From NCBI GenBank assembly GCA_041672845.1, contig JBAYYV010000001.1:124001-188000 (forward strand): 64,000 bases of DNA, in the 5' to 3' direction. The notes below the pieces were generated by a model. It was not told the origin of the DNA. It did not search any database and saw only the letters and a program-made list of their open reading frames with translations. The translations under genes were made by a program, and so were the position numbers. Below are positions 44,835-54,035 of the stretch, in pieces. This stretch comes from JBAYDV01 sp041672845. Lineage in GTDB: Bacteria > Bacteroidota > Bacteroidia > Bacteroidales > UBA932. Position 1 is the stretch's first letter. Every line of letters begins with the position of its first letter.

Positions 44835-45680
44835 ATGAAAGATATTTTAATAAAATGGTATAAATCAATAGATTCTACCAATTTAGAAGCAGAAAGAAAT
44901 TTGTCAGTCACTAATGACTTTAGTGTGTTAGCAGCTGAATTCCAAACAGCAGGGAGAGGCCAGAGAGGAAATCATTGGGAAAGTGCTGAAGGAGAGAATT
45001 TGACTTTTAGTATTGTGTTAAAACCTAAGGGCTTAAAAGCTGTCAATCAGTTTGTTATTTCTGAGGTAGTTTCAGTGGGTATATGCGATTATTTAAAGAA
45101 TTATGAAATAGAGGCACAAATAAAATGGCCTAATGATATATATGTAGGAAATAAGAAAATTTGTGGAATATTAATAGAAAATAAAATCTTTACTGACAGA
45201 TTGGCAGCATCAATAGTAGGTATTGGTTTAAATCTAAATCAAACTGAATTTATTTCAGATGCTAGAAATCCTACATCTTTATTGCTTTCTCTTACTGATA
45301 GAGTATTTTCTCAAAAATTAAATCTTAAAGATGAATTACTATTAATAGTAGAATCTATATATAAAAATTATCTACCATTATTAAAGGAAGAACAAACTAC
45401 TATTCTGGGAGATAAATGTATTAATCAAGAAAACAGTCATACTTATCCAAAAAACAGTCATACTTATCCACCTCAAATAGAAAAAAGATATTTATCACTA
45501 TTATATCAAAAGGATATTTGGTGTAATTATGAATCTTTAATAAAAATAGGTGAGCTAAATAAAAATCAAATATTCGAAGCCAAGATAATAGGAGTTAATA
45601 AAAAAACTGCCTGTCTTGAAGTAGAGCTTCATGACAAGCAGCATTATAATTTTGCTTTTAAAGAGATAAGTTTTTTATAA
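44835..45680 (+). CDS. birA: Biotin--[acetyl-CoA-carboxylase] ligase
   Basis: A 281-residue biotin ligase without a DNA-binding domain. The ATP/biotin loop is GRGQRGNHWES at about 40-50, and IKWPNDIYVGNKKICGIL at about 96-113 is the second landmark. It attaches biotin to carboxylases. Near residue 199 a seven-residue segment is duplicated (ENSHTYPKNSHTYP), between the catalytic and C-terminal parts. Its stop overlaps the convergent rpe gene by six bases. Confidence 0.93.
   Translation: MKDILIKWYKSIDSTNLEAERNLSVTNDFSVLAAEFQTAGRGQRGNHWESAEGENLTFSIVLKPKGLKAVNQFVISEVVSVGICDYLKNYEIEAQIKWPNDIYVGNKKICGILIENKIFTDRLAASIVGIGLNLNQTEFISDARNPTSLLLSLTDRVFSQKLNLKDELLLIVESIYKNYLPLLKEEQTTILGDKCINQENSHTYPKNSHTYPPQIEKRYLSLLYQKDIWCNYESLIKIGELNKNQIFEAKIIGVNKKTACLEVELHDKQHYNFAFKEISFL
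45430..45470 (+). repeat. In-frame 21-base tandem duplication in birA
   Basis: AAAACAGTCATACTTATCCA at 45430-45449 is repeated exactly at 45451-45470. It lies at a domain boundary of BirA and adds seven residues. Confidence 0.9.
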
Positions 45681-46316
45681 AGATAGACTTTCAATAGCAG
45701 CGAAAGGATTTTCTGCTTTAAAAACAGCTGACCCGGCTACTAATATATCTACACCTGCTTTTTTTAATAAAGGTGCATTTTCTTTATTTACGCCACCATC
45801 TACTTCTATTAAAGTTTCAAGATTCTTTTTGCAAATCATATTTTTAAGATCATCTATTTTTCTTAATGAATTATCTATAAATTTTTGACCTCCGAATCCA
45901 GGATTAACAGACATAATCAAAACGTAATCACTATATTCTAGACAATATTCTAAATTTGATATAGAGTTGTGAGGGTTAAGAGCGACTCCAGCTTTCATAC
46001 CATGATCTTTAATGTTTTGTAAACTTCTGTTTAAATGAGGACAAGCCTCATAATGAACAGATAGCCATTTCACTCCTAAATCGGCAAATTTACCAACATA
46101 TTGGTCTGGGTTTATTATCATTAAGTGAGCATCCATAGGTATTTTTGCCTGGTCGGCAATAGCTTTAACGACAGGAAATCCATAAGAAATATTTGGAACA
46201 AACACTCCGTCCATAATATCGAGATGAATTAATCCAGCTTTAGAGCGATTAACCATATCAATATCTTTATATAGATGACCGAAGTCAGCTGATAACATAG
46301 ATGGTGCTACTATCAT
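45675..46316 (-). CDS. rpe: Ribulose-phosphate 3-epimerase
   Basis: A 213-residue TIM barrel. MLSADFGHL, HLDIMDGVFVPNISYG, MDAHLMI and VNPGFGGQKF are family landmarks, with the two catalytic aspartates in LDIMDG and EVDGG. It interconverts ribulose and xylulose 5-phosphate in the pentose phosphate pathway. It follows pepD by two bases. Confidence 0.96.
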   Translation of the reverse strand: MIVAPSMLSADFGHLYKDIDMVNRSKAGLIHLDIMDGVFVPNISYGFPVVKAIADQAKIPMDAHLMIINPDQYVGKFADLGVKWLSVHYEACPHLNRSLQNIKDHGMKAGVALNPHNSISNLEYCLEYSDYVLIMSVNPGFGGQKFIDNSLRKIDDLKNMICKKNLETLIEVDGGVNKENAPLLKKAGVDILVAGSAVFKAENPFAAIESLSL

Positions 46317-46318
46317 TT

Positions 46319-47752
46319 TTATTTAATTTTAATGATTATATTTTCAAGCAGTTTTACGAACTTTTCTACTGTGGCTAATTCTAATTTTTCACCAGGAGCA
46401 TGAACACCTTTCAAAGTAGGACCGAAAGAAATCATATCTAAATCTGGATATTTTGTTAAGAATAATCCACATTCAAGACCAGCATGAATAGCTCTTACTA
46501 TAGGTTCTTTATTAAATAATTCTTTATACGCTTTTATTGAAGTTTTTAAGATAGGAGAGTCCATTTTTGGTTTCCATCCTGGATATTCAGCATTATGAAT
46601 AGCTCTAGCATCAGCAGCCCTAAAAGCACATTCAATAGTTTCACTTGCATATTGACGTTCACTATCTACTGAAGATCTTTGACTAGTCAATATACGTACA
46701 GAATTTTCACCTTCCATTTTAATAGCTGCTAGGTTGGTAGAAGTTTCTACAAGACCGTCAATATCAGTACTCATACCTAGTACACCGTGAGGTATAGAAT
46801 TTAAACAAAAAATTAATTTCTTAGCTACTGTAGGTTCGATAACATTACCTTTATAATTAGTTTGTTCCCAAATAGGTGTTACATTAGGGTCAGTATTAGC
46901 AAATTCTTTTTTAATAGCTTTAGCAGTTTCTATGTGGATGTTTTTAATATCATCAGCATTAGAACTTATAAAAGAAATAATAGCATAAGCTTCGCGAGAT
47001 ATAGCATTATCTTTATTACCACCGTCTATTATACAAATATCAATATCATGTTTCTGCATAATACGGAATAGTGAACGGGCTAATTGTTGGTTAGCATTAC
47101 AGTGTTCTTTATTAATATCATCACCACTATGTCCACCTACGCCTCCTTTGAATCCGATTTTATAATAATTGTGAAAACGACATTTAGTAGGAATATAATC
47201 AAAATTTCCAATAGTATTTATACCACCGGCACAACCTATGAAAAGTTCACCTTCATCCTCTGAGTCTAGATTGATAAGAATTTTACCACTGATGAAATCA
47301 TTACTAATACCGAAAGCACCATCCATTCCAGTTTCTTCAGAAGAAGTAAATAAACATTCGATTTTAGGATGAGATAATTCTTTATCATCACAAAGAGCTA
47401 ATTCGGCAGCTATTCCGATACCACAATCTGCACCTAAAGTAGTGTCAGGAGCTATCATCCAACCATCTTTGATAATATATTTAATGGGATCTTTAGTGAA
47501 ATCATGTTCTACTCCTTCATTTTTTTCACATACCATATCAGAATGGCTTTGTAATATAACAGTAGGGGCATTTTCATAACCTTTAGAGGCTGCTACTGTG
47601 ATTAACACATTACCGACTTTGTCTTTTTTTACTTCAAGATTACGTTTTTTTGCGAAATCAACAAGATATTTTATAATATGTTGCTCATTTCCTGATTCGC
47701 GAGGAATTTTAGTGATTTCCTTAAAAATTTCGAGTACTTTATCTGTAGTCAT
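46319..47752 (-). CDS. pepD: Aminoacyl-histidine dipeptidase (PepD)
   Basis: A 477-residue M20C peptidase. Zinc and catalytic residues are seen in LQSHSDMVCEK at about 77-87, LGADCGIGIA at about 111-120, TSSEETGMDGAFG at about 142-154 and GGHSGDDI near 213-220. It cleaves dipeptides such as Xaa-His. It lies between dnaA and rpe, all on the minus strand. Confidence 0.94.
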   Translation of the reverse strand: MTTDKVLEIFKEITKIPRESGNEQHIIKYLVDFAKKRNLEVKKDKVGNVLITVAASKGYENAPTVILQSHSDMVCEKNEGVEHDFTKDPIKYIIKDGWMIAPDTTLGADCGIGIAAELALCDDKELSHPKIECLFTSSEETGMDGAFGISNDFISGKILINLDSEDEGELFIGCAGGINTIGNFDYIPTKCRFHNYYKIGFKGGVGGHSGDDINKEHCNANQQLARSLFRIMQKHDIDICIIDGGNKDNAISREAYAIISFISSNADDIKNIHIETAKAIKKEFANTDPNVTPIWEQTNYKGNVIEPTVAKKLIFCLNSIPHGVLGMSTDIDGLVETSTNLAAIKMEGENSVRILTSQRSSVDSERQYASETIECAFRAADARAIHNAEYPGWKPKMDSPILKTSIKAYKELFNKEPIVRAIHAGLECGLFLTKYPDLDMISFGPTLKGVHAPGEKLELATVEKFVKLLENIIIKIK

Positions 47753-47776
47753 AATATATATATTAAAGTATTAAAG

Positions 47777-47808
47777 GACTCAAATTACTTATTAAACAGG
47801 TTTGAGTC
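47777..47808 (-). terminator. Hairpin over the dnaA stop codon
   Basis: GACTCAAA at 47777-47784 pairs with TTTGAGTC at 47801-47808 around a 16-base loop that holds the dnaA stop. The tail after it (minus strand) is CTTTAATACTTT, so it is at best a weak terminator. Confidence 0.35.
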
Positions 47809-49207
47809 TATTTTTTATGTCGTGGATGTATTGACGAAAAGATCTATCAGTTTCCATTAAATCACAGACAGTGTTACATGCATATAATACTGTAGCATGA
47901 TTTTTACCACCTATTTGTGTCCCTATATTGTTTAATGAATTAGTAGTCAATTGACGGCTTAGATACATAGCTATTTGTCTAGCTTGTACTATTTCTCTTT
48001 TTCTTGAATTAGAGATAAGATTATCAGAGGTTATATTGAAATAAGAACAAACAATCTTTTTAATCTTAGGAATCGATATATCATTTTTAGGAGTGGTTAT
48101 AATTTTCTCGATAAGATCTTGGGCTAAGGTTAAAGTTACTTTAGTGTTAGATAAAGTAGCATTAGCCATAAGTGAAATCAAAGTACCTTCTAATTCTCTA
48201 ACGTTAGAACAAACTTTAGAAGCTATATAATTTATTATTTCATCACTTAATTCTATTCCATCTTTAAAACTTTTACTCTTTAAAATATGAATTCTAGTTT
48301 CATAATCAGGAGGTCTTAATTCAGTAGTAAGACCCCATTTAAAACGTGACAGAAGTCTTTGTTCCATTCCTTGAAGATCTACTGGAGCTTTGTCAGAAGT
48401 CATAATTAACTGCTTACCTAGCTGATGAAGATGATTGAAAATTTGAAAAAAAACATTCTGTGTACCTCTTTTATCTGCTAATTCATGTACATCATCTATT
48501 ACTAATACATCTATAGACTGATAAAAGTGTAAAAAATCTGTTAGTTTATTTCTGACATTGACAGCATCCATGTATTGAATCATGAATCTGTTAGTAGTAA
48601 CATATAAAACTATTTTATCTGGATATTTTTCTTTAATTTCTATAGCGATAGCTTGAGCCAAATGTGTTTTTCCTAGACCAGGGCCACCATATAAAAAGAG
48701 AGGATTATAACTATTGTTTCCGGGGTTTCTAGCTATTTCTAAACCTGCTGATCTGCCTACTCGATTACACTTACCTTCTATGAAATTTTCGAAAGAATAA
48801 TTCTTGTTTAAATTAGGATTAATGACGATTCTTTTTAATCCAGGCATAACATATGGATCAGCCATTTTTCCACCTCTTTCATCAGATACGGGAATAGATC
48901 TATTTTCTAAATTAGAAGGTTGGGTTCCTGGTATAGAAATTCGTTTATTTTTAACAATTTTTACATTATAAATAAGCTTAGCTCCATTACCTAATATCCT
49001 ATGAAGAGTCATACTTAAAAGGTTAAGATAATGTACTTCTAGATATTCTCTAAAGAACTCAGATGGGACTTCTATCGTTAATGTGGATTTGTCCAAATGT
49101 ACAGCCTTAATAGGCTCAAACCATGTTCTAAAACAATTTGGTGATATGTTATCCCTAATGATATTTAGACAATCGTCCCATGCTGTTATTTGATTCGTTT
49201 CACTCAT
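47792..49207 (-). CDS. dnaA: Chromosomal replication initiator protein DnaA
   Basis: A 471-residue protein with N-terminal domain I (1-80), a linker, the AAA+ domain with Walker A GGPGLGKT at 174-181 and Walker B VLVIDDVHELADK, and the C-terminal DNA-binding domain IV with the signature GGKNHATVLYA near 436-446. It opens the replication origin. No cluster of DnaA boxes is seen beside it, so the origin is probably elsewhere. rpmH and dnaN are not adjacent. Confidence 0.96.
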   Translation of the reverse strand: MSETNQITAWDDCLNIIRDNISPNCFRTWFEPIKAVHLDKSTLTIEVPSEFFREYLEVHYLNLLSMTLHRILGNGAKLIYNVKIVKNKRISIPGTQPSNLENRSIPVSDERGGKMADPYVMPGLKRIVINPNLNKNYSFENFIEGKCNRVGRSAGLEIARNPGNNSYNPLFLYGGPGLGKTHLAQAIAIEIKEKYPDKIVLYVTTNRFMIQYMDAVNVRNKLTDFLHFYQSIDVLVIDDVHELADKRGTQNVFFQIFNHLHQLGKQLIMTSDKAPVDLQGMEQRLLSRFKWGLTTELRPPDYETRIHILKSKSFKDGIELSDEIINYIASKVCSNVRELEGTLISLMANATLSNTKVTLTLAQDLIEKIITTPKNDISIPKIKKIVCSYFNITSDNLISNSRKREIVQARQIAMYLSRQLTTNSLNNIGTQIGGKNHATVLYACNTVCDLMETDRSFRQYIHDIKNRLKPV

Positions 49208-49263
49208 TAATGGATAGTATTTGCTTTAGGTAGATAGGTTATTTTTGCTAAAACAAATGTCAG

Positions 49264-49271
49264 CAAATTTA
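49264..49271 (-). promoter_or_regulatory. Candidate -7 element of dnaA
   Basis: The minus strand reads TAAATTTG, matching TAnnTTTG, 57 bases before the dnaA ATG, in a 193-base AT-rich gap. No clear -33 box. Confidence 0.35.
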
Positions 49272-49400
49272 TTTGATAAAAAAAATGGAAATTTGTTAAA
49301 AACTTATTGAAAACTTATAAGTAATTGATATTCAAATAGAAAAAATTTATAATTTATTTTTGATAAAAAAATTGGAAAAAAGTAGTATTTTTCTATATTT

Positions 49401-50462
49401 TTATTTATATGAAATTATAAATGCATCAGGGAATGATTTTCTAATTTTTATTAACGAATCATCAGCTTCTTTTCGATTTTTATAATGACCAATAGTATAT
49501 TTATATAGACCATCTACTTTTATATAATTTATAGTATATCCTTGAAAAGATAAATCTGAAGCATCTAACAATTTACTACTTACAAAAATTTGAATTCTAA
49601 AACATTCTTCTTCACCAGAAATAGAAGATATGTCAGAAATAGGTGCACTAGTATCGAGTGGTACTTTCGAAACTTCATAATCTGTATCATAATTATCTTT
49701 ATAAATAGAAATAGCATTTGCTATTCTTCTTGCTATCTCATTTTGGCCTTTAGAACTTATTAAATATTTTCTATCTTGATAATTAGATAGGAAGCCTAGT
49801 TCTATTAACACAGAAGGCATGGTGCATTTCCATAAGACTACGAAAGCTGCTTGTTTAATTCCTCTATTATATCTGATCGGACCTCTAACTAAATTCTTTT
49901 GAGCTTGTTCAGCAAATAGTAAACTTTGATTAAGGTGAGAATTCTGTAGAAGTGAAAAAATAATGTAAGATTCAGGATCATTGGGGTCGAAGCCAGAATA
50001 TTTTTCAGTATAATCATCTTCAAGTGTAATTACACTATTTTCTTTTTTACAGACATCCATATTTTGAGCATTCATTTTAGGATTCATAACCCAAGTTTCT
50101 ACTCCATGAGCACTAGTATGATGTCCAGTAGAATTTACATGAATAGAAATGAATAGATCTGCTTTTTTTAAAGCTGCATATCTAGAACGTTCAGAAAGTC
50201 CTATGAATTTATCAGAAGTTCTTGTATAATATACATTGACATTGGGATGGTTTTGTTTGATTATTTTACCTACTTTTAATGCCACAGATAATACAATATC
50301 TTTTTCTTGGTATTTACCTTTAATACAGCCAGGGTCTTTTCCTCCATGGCCAGGGTCTATAACTATAGTTTTTATTTCTAATCCTTGATTTTGGGCAAAT
50401 AAATTCCCGTAAAAAAGACTAAAAAATAGACTAATAATTAAAATAATTACATTTCTTATCAT
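49401..50462 (-). CDS. N-acetylmuramoyl-L-alanine amidase with C-terminal SPOR-like domain
   Basis: A 353-residue amidase_3 family enzyme. Signal peptide at about 1-23 (ends NLFAQ); zinc residues in IDPGHGGKDPGC at about 37-48, the glutamate in YQEKDIVLSVA, and the histidine in ISIHVNSTGHHTS near 107-119; the second glutamate in VLIELGFLSN. Residues 285-353 look like a SPOR peptidoglycan-binding domain. It splits the peptide from muramic acid during cell separation. Divergent from lptD. Confidence 0.9.
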   Translation of the reverse strand: MIRNVIILIISLFFSLFYGNLFAQNQGLEIKTIVIDPGHGGKDPGCIKGKYQEKDIVLSVALKVGKIIKQNHPNVNVYYTRTSDKFIGLSERSRYAALKKADLFISIHVNSTGHHTSAHGVETWVMNPKMNAQNMDVCKKENSVITLEDDYTEKYSGFDPNDPESYIIFSLLQNSHLNQSLLFAEQAQKNLVRGPIRYNRGIKQAAFVVLWKCTMPSVLIELGFLSNYQDRKYLISSKGQNEIARRIANAISIYKDNYDTDYEVSKVPLDTSAPISDISSISGEEECFRIQIFVSSKLLDASDLSFQGYTINYIKVDGLYKYTIGHYKNRKEADDSLIKIRKSFPDAFIISYK

Positions 50463-50490
50463 GATAAGTTTAAAGTTTCCGGAATAATAC

Positions 50491-50511
50491 TAAATTTGCA
50501 ATACAAAATTA
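50491..50511. promoter_or_regulatory. Divergent promoter region for the amidase gene and lptD
   Basis: Plus strand TAAATTTG at 50491-50498 points to lptD and minus strand TAATTTTG at 50504-50511 points to the amidase gene. Both fit the -7 consensus; -33 boxes are not obvious. Confidence 0.35.
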
Positions 50512-50560
50512 GCAATAATACAAAAGTAGCAATAATTTTTCTTCTTATTATTAATAGTCG

Positions 50561-53245
50561 ATGTATCGATTTATAACCCTTAAAATATATTTTGTAATAT
50601 CTTTTTGCCTAATGGCAATAGGGATGACCAATATTTCTGCTCAAAATATTGGTCAGAAAAAATCTCTTATAGATAGTGTAAAAATAGATAGTGTAAAGGT
50701 AGCAGATTCACTTAAATTGGCTAAAACAGCAGTGTCACTTCCTGTTTTTTCTGCTGCTAAAGATTCTATCATAGAAGATTTTTCAGGTAAAGATGATAAA
50801 ATATATTATTACGGAGATGTGACAGTGAATTATGGTAAGATGTCTATTACTGCTGATCAAATGATATATAATGTCAATACGAAAACTGTATGGGCATCCG
50901 GGATGGAAGATTCTACTGGAGTAGTGATGGGGAAACCTCATATGAAAGATGAGGATAAAGAATATGATATGGAAGAGGTCTTGTATAATTTTGATACTAA
51001 AAAGGCCAGAATAAAAAATATGATAACGAAAGAGGAAGAAGGAATCATGCATGGAGAGAAACTTAAGATGATGCCTGATAAGTCTATTAATATATCTCGA
51101 GGTAAGTATACAGTATGTCATTTAGCTCATCCTCATTACTATTTAAGAATGTCTGCAGCTAAAGTGGTAACAGAACCTTCTCAAAAGACTGTATTCGGAC
51201 CCGCTTGGGTAGTGGTAGAAGATATTCCGTTACCATTAATACTTCCTTTTGGGTTTGTTCCTAAAACTCCATCTCGTTCTAGTGGAATATTATTTCCTAC
51301 TTATGGGGAAGAAACTTCTAGAGGCTTTTATTTAAGAGATGGTGGTTATTATATGGTGGTAGGAGATTATTTCGATATAGCTCTAACTGGTGATATTTAT
51401 ACCTTAGGTTCTTGGGGCACTAAATTAACTTCTAGATATAAGTCAAAATATAAATATAATGGTAGTTTAAATATTAATTATTCTTGTGATAAAACAGGGG
51501 ATAAAGGAGAAGATGATTATTTCGAATCTACTAACTTTTCTGTGAAATGGGCTCATTCTATGGATCCTAAAGCACATCCTGGAACTAATTTTAGTGCATC
51601 AGTGAATTTTTCTAGTCCATCGAATAGTAGATATAATCAGCAGGATATAAAGCAGGCTATTACTAATCAAACTTCTTCTTCTATTTCATATTCTCATAAA
51701 TGGACAGGTATGAGTCTTTCTGTAAATGCTCTGCATAGTCAGAATTCAAGGGATAGTTCTTATGCTATTACTTTACCTAATGTGACATTTACAGTTAACC
51801 GTTTTTATCCGTTTAAACGAAAGGTATCTGTAGGTAAACAGAAATTATATGAAAAGATATCGCTTAGTTACAATACAGCATTTCAGAATAAAATCAGCTT
51901 TAAGTCGTATGAATTTTCTACTATGGATGTGAGAGAAAAGTTACAGACTGGAATAACTCATAAGTTTGCTATTGGACTACCTACATTTACATTGTTGAAA
52001 TATTTCAATTTTACTCCATCTATTACTTATGGTATGAATTGGTATTTCCAAAAGCAGAAAAAAATATATAATTCTACTACAGGACAGATAGAAACTACTC
52101 GTGACGATATGTTTGATGATTTCGGAGTGACTCAGTCCTATTCAGGAAGTGTATCCTTGAGTACTAGATTATATGGTATGTTTAATTTCGGAAAAGATAA
52201 AAAGCTTCAAGCTATTAGACATATGATTACACCTTCTATATCTTTGTATTACCAGCCAGAATTATTCACTCCGATGAATGGTAAAGTAATATATAATTAT
52301 ATAGATAATGAAGGTACTGGTCAGACTTTAGAATATAATAAATGGTCTGGAGGATTATATTCTCCACCTAATACAGGTAGGAATGCGGGTTTATCTTTTT
52401 CTTTTGGTAATAATATAGAAGCTAAAGTAAGAAGTCTTCAAGATACTACCGGTACAGGTACTAAGAAAATTAAAATTTTAGATCAGTTAAGTATTAATGG
52501 ATCTTATAATTTCTTAGCAGACAGTATGAAGATGTCAAATATTTCGATATCTGCTAGTACTAGTATTTTTGGAAAATTAGGAATTCAAGGAAATTTACAA
52601 TTAGATCCTTATGCTATAAATAAAGAAGGTGAGAGAAGTAGTCAATATAATTTTCAACAAGAAGGGTGGAAACATCCCTTTAGATTGGTAAATGGTAGTG
52701 CTTCGATGTCTTATAGTTTACAAGGAAAAGGAAATAGAAAAGGTAATGATGGAGCTGATGCTGTTAGGGGACATCAGGCCCCATTGCCGGCAGGCATAGA
52801 AGCTGACCCGAGAGACATTTATAACAAAGTATACTATCATCCTATTACTGGAGAATATATTCCTGGTGGTTGGATGTATTATATGAATCCTAATGTGCCT
52901 TGGCAGTTATCTTTTAACTATAGTTTATCTTATGGGAGATCTTATAATTTCGTAAATGATGTGGTGCAAGTAAAAGATTCATATAGTCAAACACTTGGTA
53001 TTAATGGACAAGTTAAAATGACTCAAGCTTTATCTGTTACATTGAATACTAGTTTCGATATTATGCAGCAGAGATTAACTAATACCCAAATGACTTTTGG
53101 ATATGATCTTCATTGTTTCCAAATAGCTGTTTCTTGGATACCTACTGGTAAATGGCAGAGTTGGAGTTTTAGAATTAGTGCTAAGGCATCTGCTTTAGCA
53201 GATTTATTACAGTTTAAAAAAGGCTCTTCATTTTGGGATAATTAA
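50561..53245 (+). CDS. lptD: LptD/OstA-family outer-membrane LPS assembly protein
   Basis: An 894-residue protein with a signal peptide (cleavage near NISAQ at 28), an OstA-type jelly-roll at about 78-190 (YYYGDVTVNYGKMSITADQM), the segment PLPLILPFGFVPKTPSRSSG at the entry to the barrel, and a long beta-barrel. The family inserts LPS into the outer leaflet with LptE. Other lpt genes are not in the window. The protein is larger than the E. coli one (about 780), as is common in this phylum. Confidence 0.87.
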   Translation: MYRFITLKIYFVISFCLMAIGMTNISAQNIGQKKSLIDSVKIDSVKVADSLKLAKTAVSLPVFSAAKDSIIEDFSGKDDKIYYYGDVTVNYGKMSITADQMIYNVNTKTVWASGMEDSTGVVMGKPHMKDEDKEYDMEEVLYNFDTKKARIKNMITKEEEGIMHGEKLKMMPDKSINISRGKYTVCHLAHPHYYLRMSAAKVVTEPSQKTVFGPAWVVVEDIPLPLILPFGFVPKTPSRSSGILFPTYGEETSRGFYLRDGGYYMVVGDYFDIALTGDIYTLGSWGTKLTSRYKSKYKYNGSLNINYSCDKTGDKGEDDYFESTNFSVKWAHSMDPKAHPGTNFSASVNFSSPSNSRYNQQDIKQAITNQTSSSISYSHKWTGMSLSVNALHSQNSRDSSYAITLPNVTFTVNRFYPFKRKVSVGKQKLYEKISLSYNTAFQNKISFKSYEFSTMDVREKLQTGITHKFAIGLPTFTLLKYFNFTPSITYGMNWYFQKQKKIYNSTTGQIETTRDDMFDDFGVTQSYSGSVSLSTRLYGMFNFGKDKKLQAIRHMITPSISLYYQPELFTPMNGKVIYNYIDNEGTGQTLEYNKWSGGLYSPPNTGRNAGLSFSFGNNIEAKVRSLQDTTGTGTKKIKILDQLSINGSYNFLADSMKMSNISISASTSIFGKLGIQGNLQLDPYAINKEGERSSQYNFQQEGWKHPFRLVNGSASMSYSLQGKGNRKGNDGADAVRGHQAPLPAGIEADPRDIYNKVYYHPITGEYIPGGWMYYMNPNVPWQLSFNYSLSYGRSYNFVNDVVQVKDSYSQTLGINGQVKMTQALSVTLNTSFDIMQQRLTNTQMTFGYDLHCFQIAVSWIPTGKWQSWSFRISAKASALADLLQFKKGSSFWDN

Positions 53246-53331
53246 TAGAATGCTTATATTAGTATTTATGTTTAGTATAATAAATATCTTTTTACTAAAT
53301 TATAAACACAGAACTATATAAAATTAATTAA

Positions 53332-53345
53332 CTGATGTAAATCAA
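53332..53345 (+). promoter_or_regulatory. CRP/FNR-like dyad upstream of ridA
   Basis: CTGAT-GTAA-ATCAA differs by one base from the TTGAT-N4-ATCAA operator of the CRP/FNR family, and TTAA flanks extend the symmetry. It lies 46 bases before the ridA ATG. Confidence 0.35.
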
Positions 53346-53390
53346 GTTAATTCAATAACAATAATCAAATAATAATTAAACAATAATATT

Positions 53391-53771
53391 ATGAGTAAAA
53401 AAGTAATTGCTAGTCCATTAGCACCAGCTGCTGTAGGCCCTTATAGCCAAGCTATCGAAGGTAACGGAACACTTTATGTATCAGGAATGCTTCCTATAGA
53501 TTCTAAAACAGGTGAATTTGTAAAAGGTGGAATTACTGAACAAGCAGAACAGATTTTCAAAAATTTAAAATATGTATTAGATGAAGCTGGTTATGCTTTT
53601 TCTGATGTGGTTAAATCTACTGTATATCTTTCTACAATGAATGATTTCGGAGCACTTAATACTGTATATGCTAAATATTTCTCTGCTCCATATCCTGCTC
53701 GTGTATGTTACGCTGTAGCTAGTTTACCTAAAGCATCATTGGTCGAAATCGAATTAATCGCCACTAAATAA
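53391..53771 (+). CDS. ridA: RidA-family 2-iminobutanoate/2-iminopropanoate deaminase
   Basis: A 126-residue YjgF/YER057c/UK114 family protein. APAAVGPYSQAIEGNGTLYV at the start and the arginine in YPARVCYAVASLPKASLVEIE near 105 are the RidA landmarks. It removes reactive imines made by PLP enzymes such as threonine dehydratase. It stands alone, between lptD and rho. Confidence 0.94.
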   Translation: MSKKVIASPLAPAAVGPYSQAIEGNGTLYVSGMLPIDSKTGEFVKGGITEQAEQIFKNLKYVLDEAGYAFSDVVKSTVYLSTMNDFGALNTVYAKYFSAPYPARVCYAVASLPKASLVEIELIATK

Positions 53772-53789
53772 TTTTTGGGCTAATAGTAT

Positions 53790-53816
53790 TATCTAGAGAT
53801 TTTTAATCTCTAGATA
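53790..53816 (+). terminator. Hairpin after ridA
   Basis: TATCTAGAGATT at 53790-53801 pairs perfectly with AATCTCTAGATA at 53805-53816 over a TTT loop. No T-tract follows, so it may act as a transcript-end hairpin rather than a true intrinsic terminator. Confidence 0.45.
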
Positions 53817-53929
53817 TGATATTAAGGTGGAATTTTAATATTAAAGTACTATTAATTAAATCTATGTGTAATATAATAGTTCGTATTTCTTATTATTTAT
53901 TACAATATTACATTAATAACTATGATAAA

Positions 53930-53960
53930 TTTGCAGAGAAAAGAAAATATACTATATTTG
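53930..53960 (+). promoter_or_regulatory. Promoter of rho
   Basis: TTTG at 53930-53933, a 19-base spacer and TATATTTG at 53953-53960: an exact Bacteroidetes-type promoter. The leader to the rho ATG is about 70 bases and contains two short inverted repeats (TCAGAT with ATCTGA, ATTATC with GATAAT). Confidence 0.75.
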
Positions 53961-54035
53961 CAACAAGTCAGATGTCTATCTGATTGGATATTATCATATA
54001 ATCAGATAATAAAATTTCTCCAAAATAATAAATAA

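Noticed and set aside
49208..49400. Possible replication origin beside dnaA
   Set aside because: No TTATCCACA boxes or clear DnaA-box cluster are present; AT richness alone is not enough.
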